Shown here: one piece after another, positions 63,179 through 64,000 of the stretch
Numbering within the stretch: the first letter of the stretch is position 1
How the letters are laid out: each line of letters begins with the position of its first letter
Assembly (NCBI GenBank): GCA_022592445.1
Contig: JABYQR010000011.1
Coordinates: 62,001 to 126,000, forward strand
Source of the DNA: Cytidiella melzeri
Lineage: Eukaryota > Basidiomycota > Agaricomycetes > Polyporales > Irpicaceae
Direction of reading: 5' to 3'
DNA: 64,000 bases
Translations under genes and position numbers: made by a program
Notes under the pieces: generated by a model
Databases searched by the model: none
The model's input: only the letters and a program-made list of their open reading frames with translations
Told to the model about the DNA's origin: nothing

Positions 63179-64000
63179 CTACAACGGTGCTTGGCCATGG
63201 GGTATAATTTGCTCTTGCAGTTCTCGGACAGCTTTCTCTCGCACAATATCCCATATCGCCTCCTTCTGCTTCTTTACATCTCCAATGGCCTCTCGTATTT
63301 CTTCCAGGCGTTCCACGTACTCCCGCCCGTCATCCTGAAAGTCGCGTAACACCGCGAGAGATTTCTCCAGGGTCTCCATCTGCGCTTCTGGGGTAAGGCA
63401 GTCGTAACCTTGTGGCGGAGGCACAGGATCTGAAGTTATGAATATCTTGTGCGTGGTCGGCGTCAGATCCGGTGCACGGGCTAGTCTCTGTTCTCTGTCG
63501 TCGTCTTCATCAATATCGTCGTCTTCACGCTTTGGCACCACACCATTTAAAATGGTTTTAGATGGCTCCTCGCTCATCACTTGCCACAGTCGACCAAGGG
63601 CACGTCGTAGTGTTGCCTCGCCTTCAATAATATTGTTTGTAACTTGTTGTAGCTCGTTCAACATCTGTGACCGGAAGGCTTGGGTCACCGATTCGTCCAA
63701 GACAAATGATGTGTAAGATAAATGCTGTGTGTTTGGGGTTGGATAAGGAGAGGTGAGAGGAGGAGTCGGGGAGCGAAGATGTGGAAGTCGGACGGGTTCG
63801 TCAAGGTCGGGGGAAGAGGGCAGCAGCAGTTTGAGGCGCTTTCTTGCACGCTCCTCAATCTTTGCTACAGTCAGATATATTGGAAGGGCAAGACCAATTT
63901 CACAACGACGTACCTCCCACTCCTCCATACTGGGACCCCAAGCAGCCATCTTCCCATGCCTGACCCACCTCGCGTCTCTCGCGGCTTTTCTACCCCAATT
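63179..64000 (-). CDS. Rxt2-like protein (Rpd3L histone deacetylase complex subunit?), 5' end outside window
   Basis: Minus-strand gene whose start lies beyond 64000. At the window edge it reads NWGRKAARDARWVRHGKMAA, then WGPSMEEWE, an intron (about 63868-63914), then AKIEERARKRLKLLLPSSP. The NWGRKAARDARWVR...G stretch resembles the start of the RXT2-like N-terminal domain (NxGxKxxRxAxxxxxG), but I judge this only by eye. It continues with a Ser/Pro linker, then helical segments (QAFRSQMLNELQQVTNNII, EGEATLRRALGRLWQVMSEE), an acidic stretch (REDDDIDEDDDRE), and a C-terminal coiled coil (SLAVLRDFQDDGREYVERLE, AIGDVKKQKEAIWDIVREKA). It ends EQIIPHGQAPL. If the call is right, it works in chromatin silencing. 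It could instead be another coiled-coil nuclear protein. Confidence 0.5.
   Translation of the reverse strand, partial: NWGRKAARDARWVRHGKMAAWGPSMEEWEVRRCEIGLALPIYLTVAKIEERARKRLKLLLPSSPDLDEPVRLPHLRSPTPPLTSPYPTPNTQHLSYTSFVLDESVTQAFRSQMLNELQQVTNNIIEGEATLRRALGRLWQVMSEEPSKTILNGVVPKREDDDIDEDDDREQRLARAPDLTPTTHKIFITSDPVPPPQGYDCLTPEAQMETLEKSLAVLRDFQDDGREYVERLEEIREAIGDVKKQKEAIWDIVREKAVRELQEQIIPHGQAPL

Overview
The window is nuclear DNA of a filamentous fungus, almost certainly a basidiomycete (Agaricomycetes-like). Nearly every gene is cut by many short introns of about 45-65 bases with GT..AG (a few GC..AG) borders, genes are dense on both strands, and the protein set is typical: GH18 chitinase with CBM5/12-type tails, DHA14-type MFS exporter, AP-3 sigma, Mdj1, casein kinase 2 alpha, TIM21, V-ATPase F, ecdysoneless and TRAX. 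All gene models were made by eye by joining open frames at splice sites, so spans are from start to stop codon with introns inside.

Layout. 1-404 (-): 3'-truncated AP-3 sigma gene. 482-581 (-): tRNA-like pol III element with a nested hairpin. 1043-2114 (-): AIM18-like chalcone-isomerase-fold protein. 2442-10289 (+): first Blm10/PA200 proteasome activator. 10290-12854: gene-poor. 12855-15431 (+): tandem CCCH zinc finger protein. 16021-17679 (-): choline kinase. 17680-19576: gene-poor. 19577-22129 (-): MFS exporter. 23264-24938 (-): mitochondrial DnaJ. 25591-26157 (-): small SET protein. 26346-27770 (+): CK2 alpha. 28325-30789 (+): secreted chitinase. 32486-33366 (-): Ser/Arg-rich protein. 34056-35369 (+): TIM21. 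35513-36091 (-): V-ATPase F. 36353-39309 (+): ecdysoneless/SGT1. 39814-41414 (+): secreted Gly/Asn-rich repeat protein with Kex2-like sites. 41641-43092 (+): RING protein. 43485-45721 (-): unknown membrane protein. 46407-47506 (-): TRAX. 47783-48933 (+): HIT protein. 49698-52550 (+): unknown single-pass membrane protein. 52551-54432: A-run and a diverged tandem repeat. 54433-62931 (-): second Blm10/PA200. 63179-64000 (-): Rxt2-like protein, 5' end outside the window.

Most genes are unrelated housekeeping genes, and I see no biosynthetic cluster, transposon or CRISPR. Three things stand out. First, two diverged Blm10/PA200 genes lie about 44 kb apart in inverted orientation. Both end in Tyr-Tyr-Ala, and in both the last coding exon is only 8 nt, so retaining the final intron would remove the proteasome gate-opening tail. 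Second, the secreted repeat protein is built of alternating A and B modules, one per exon, all joined by phase-1 introns, with each A module preceded by Lys-Arg; this is the architecture expected of a Kex2-processed repeat precursor. Third, a tRNA-like element beside the AP-3 sigma gene carries A and B boxes and a strong nested hairpin, like a SINE head or an unusual pol III RNA.
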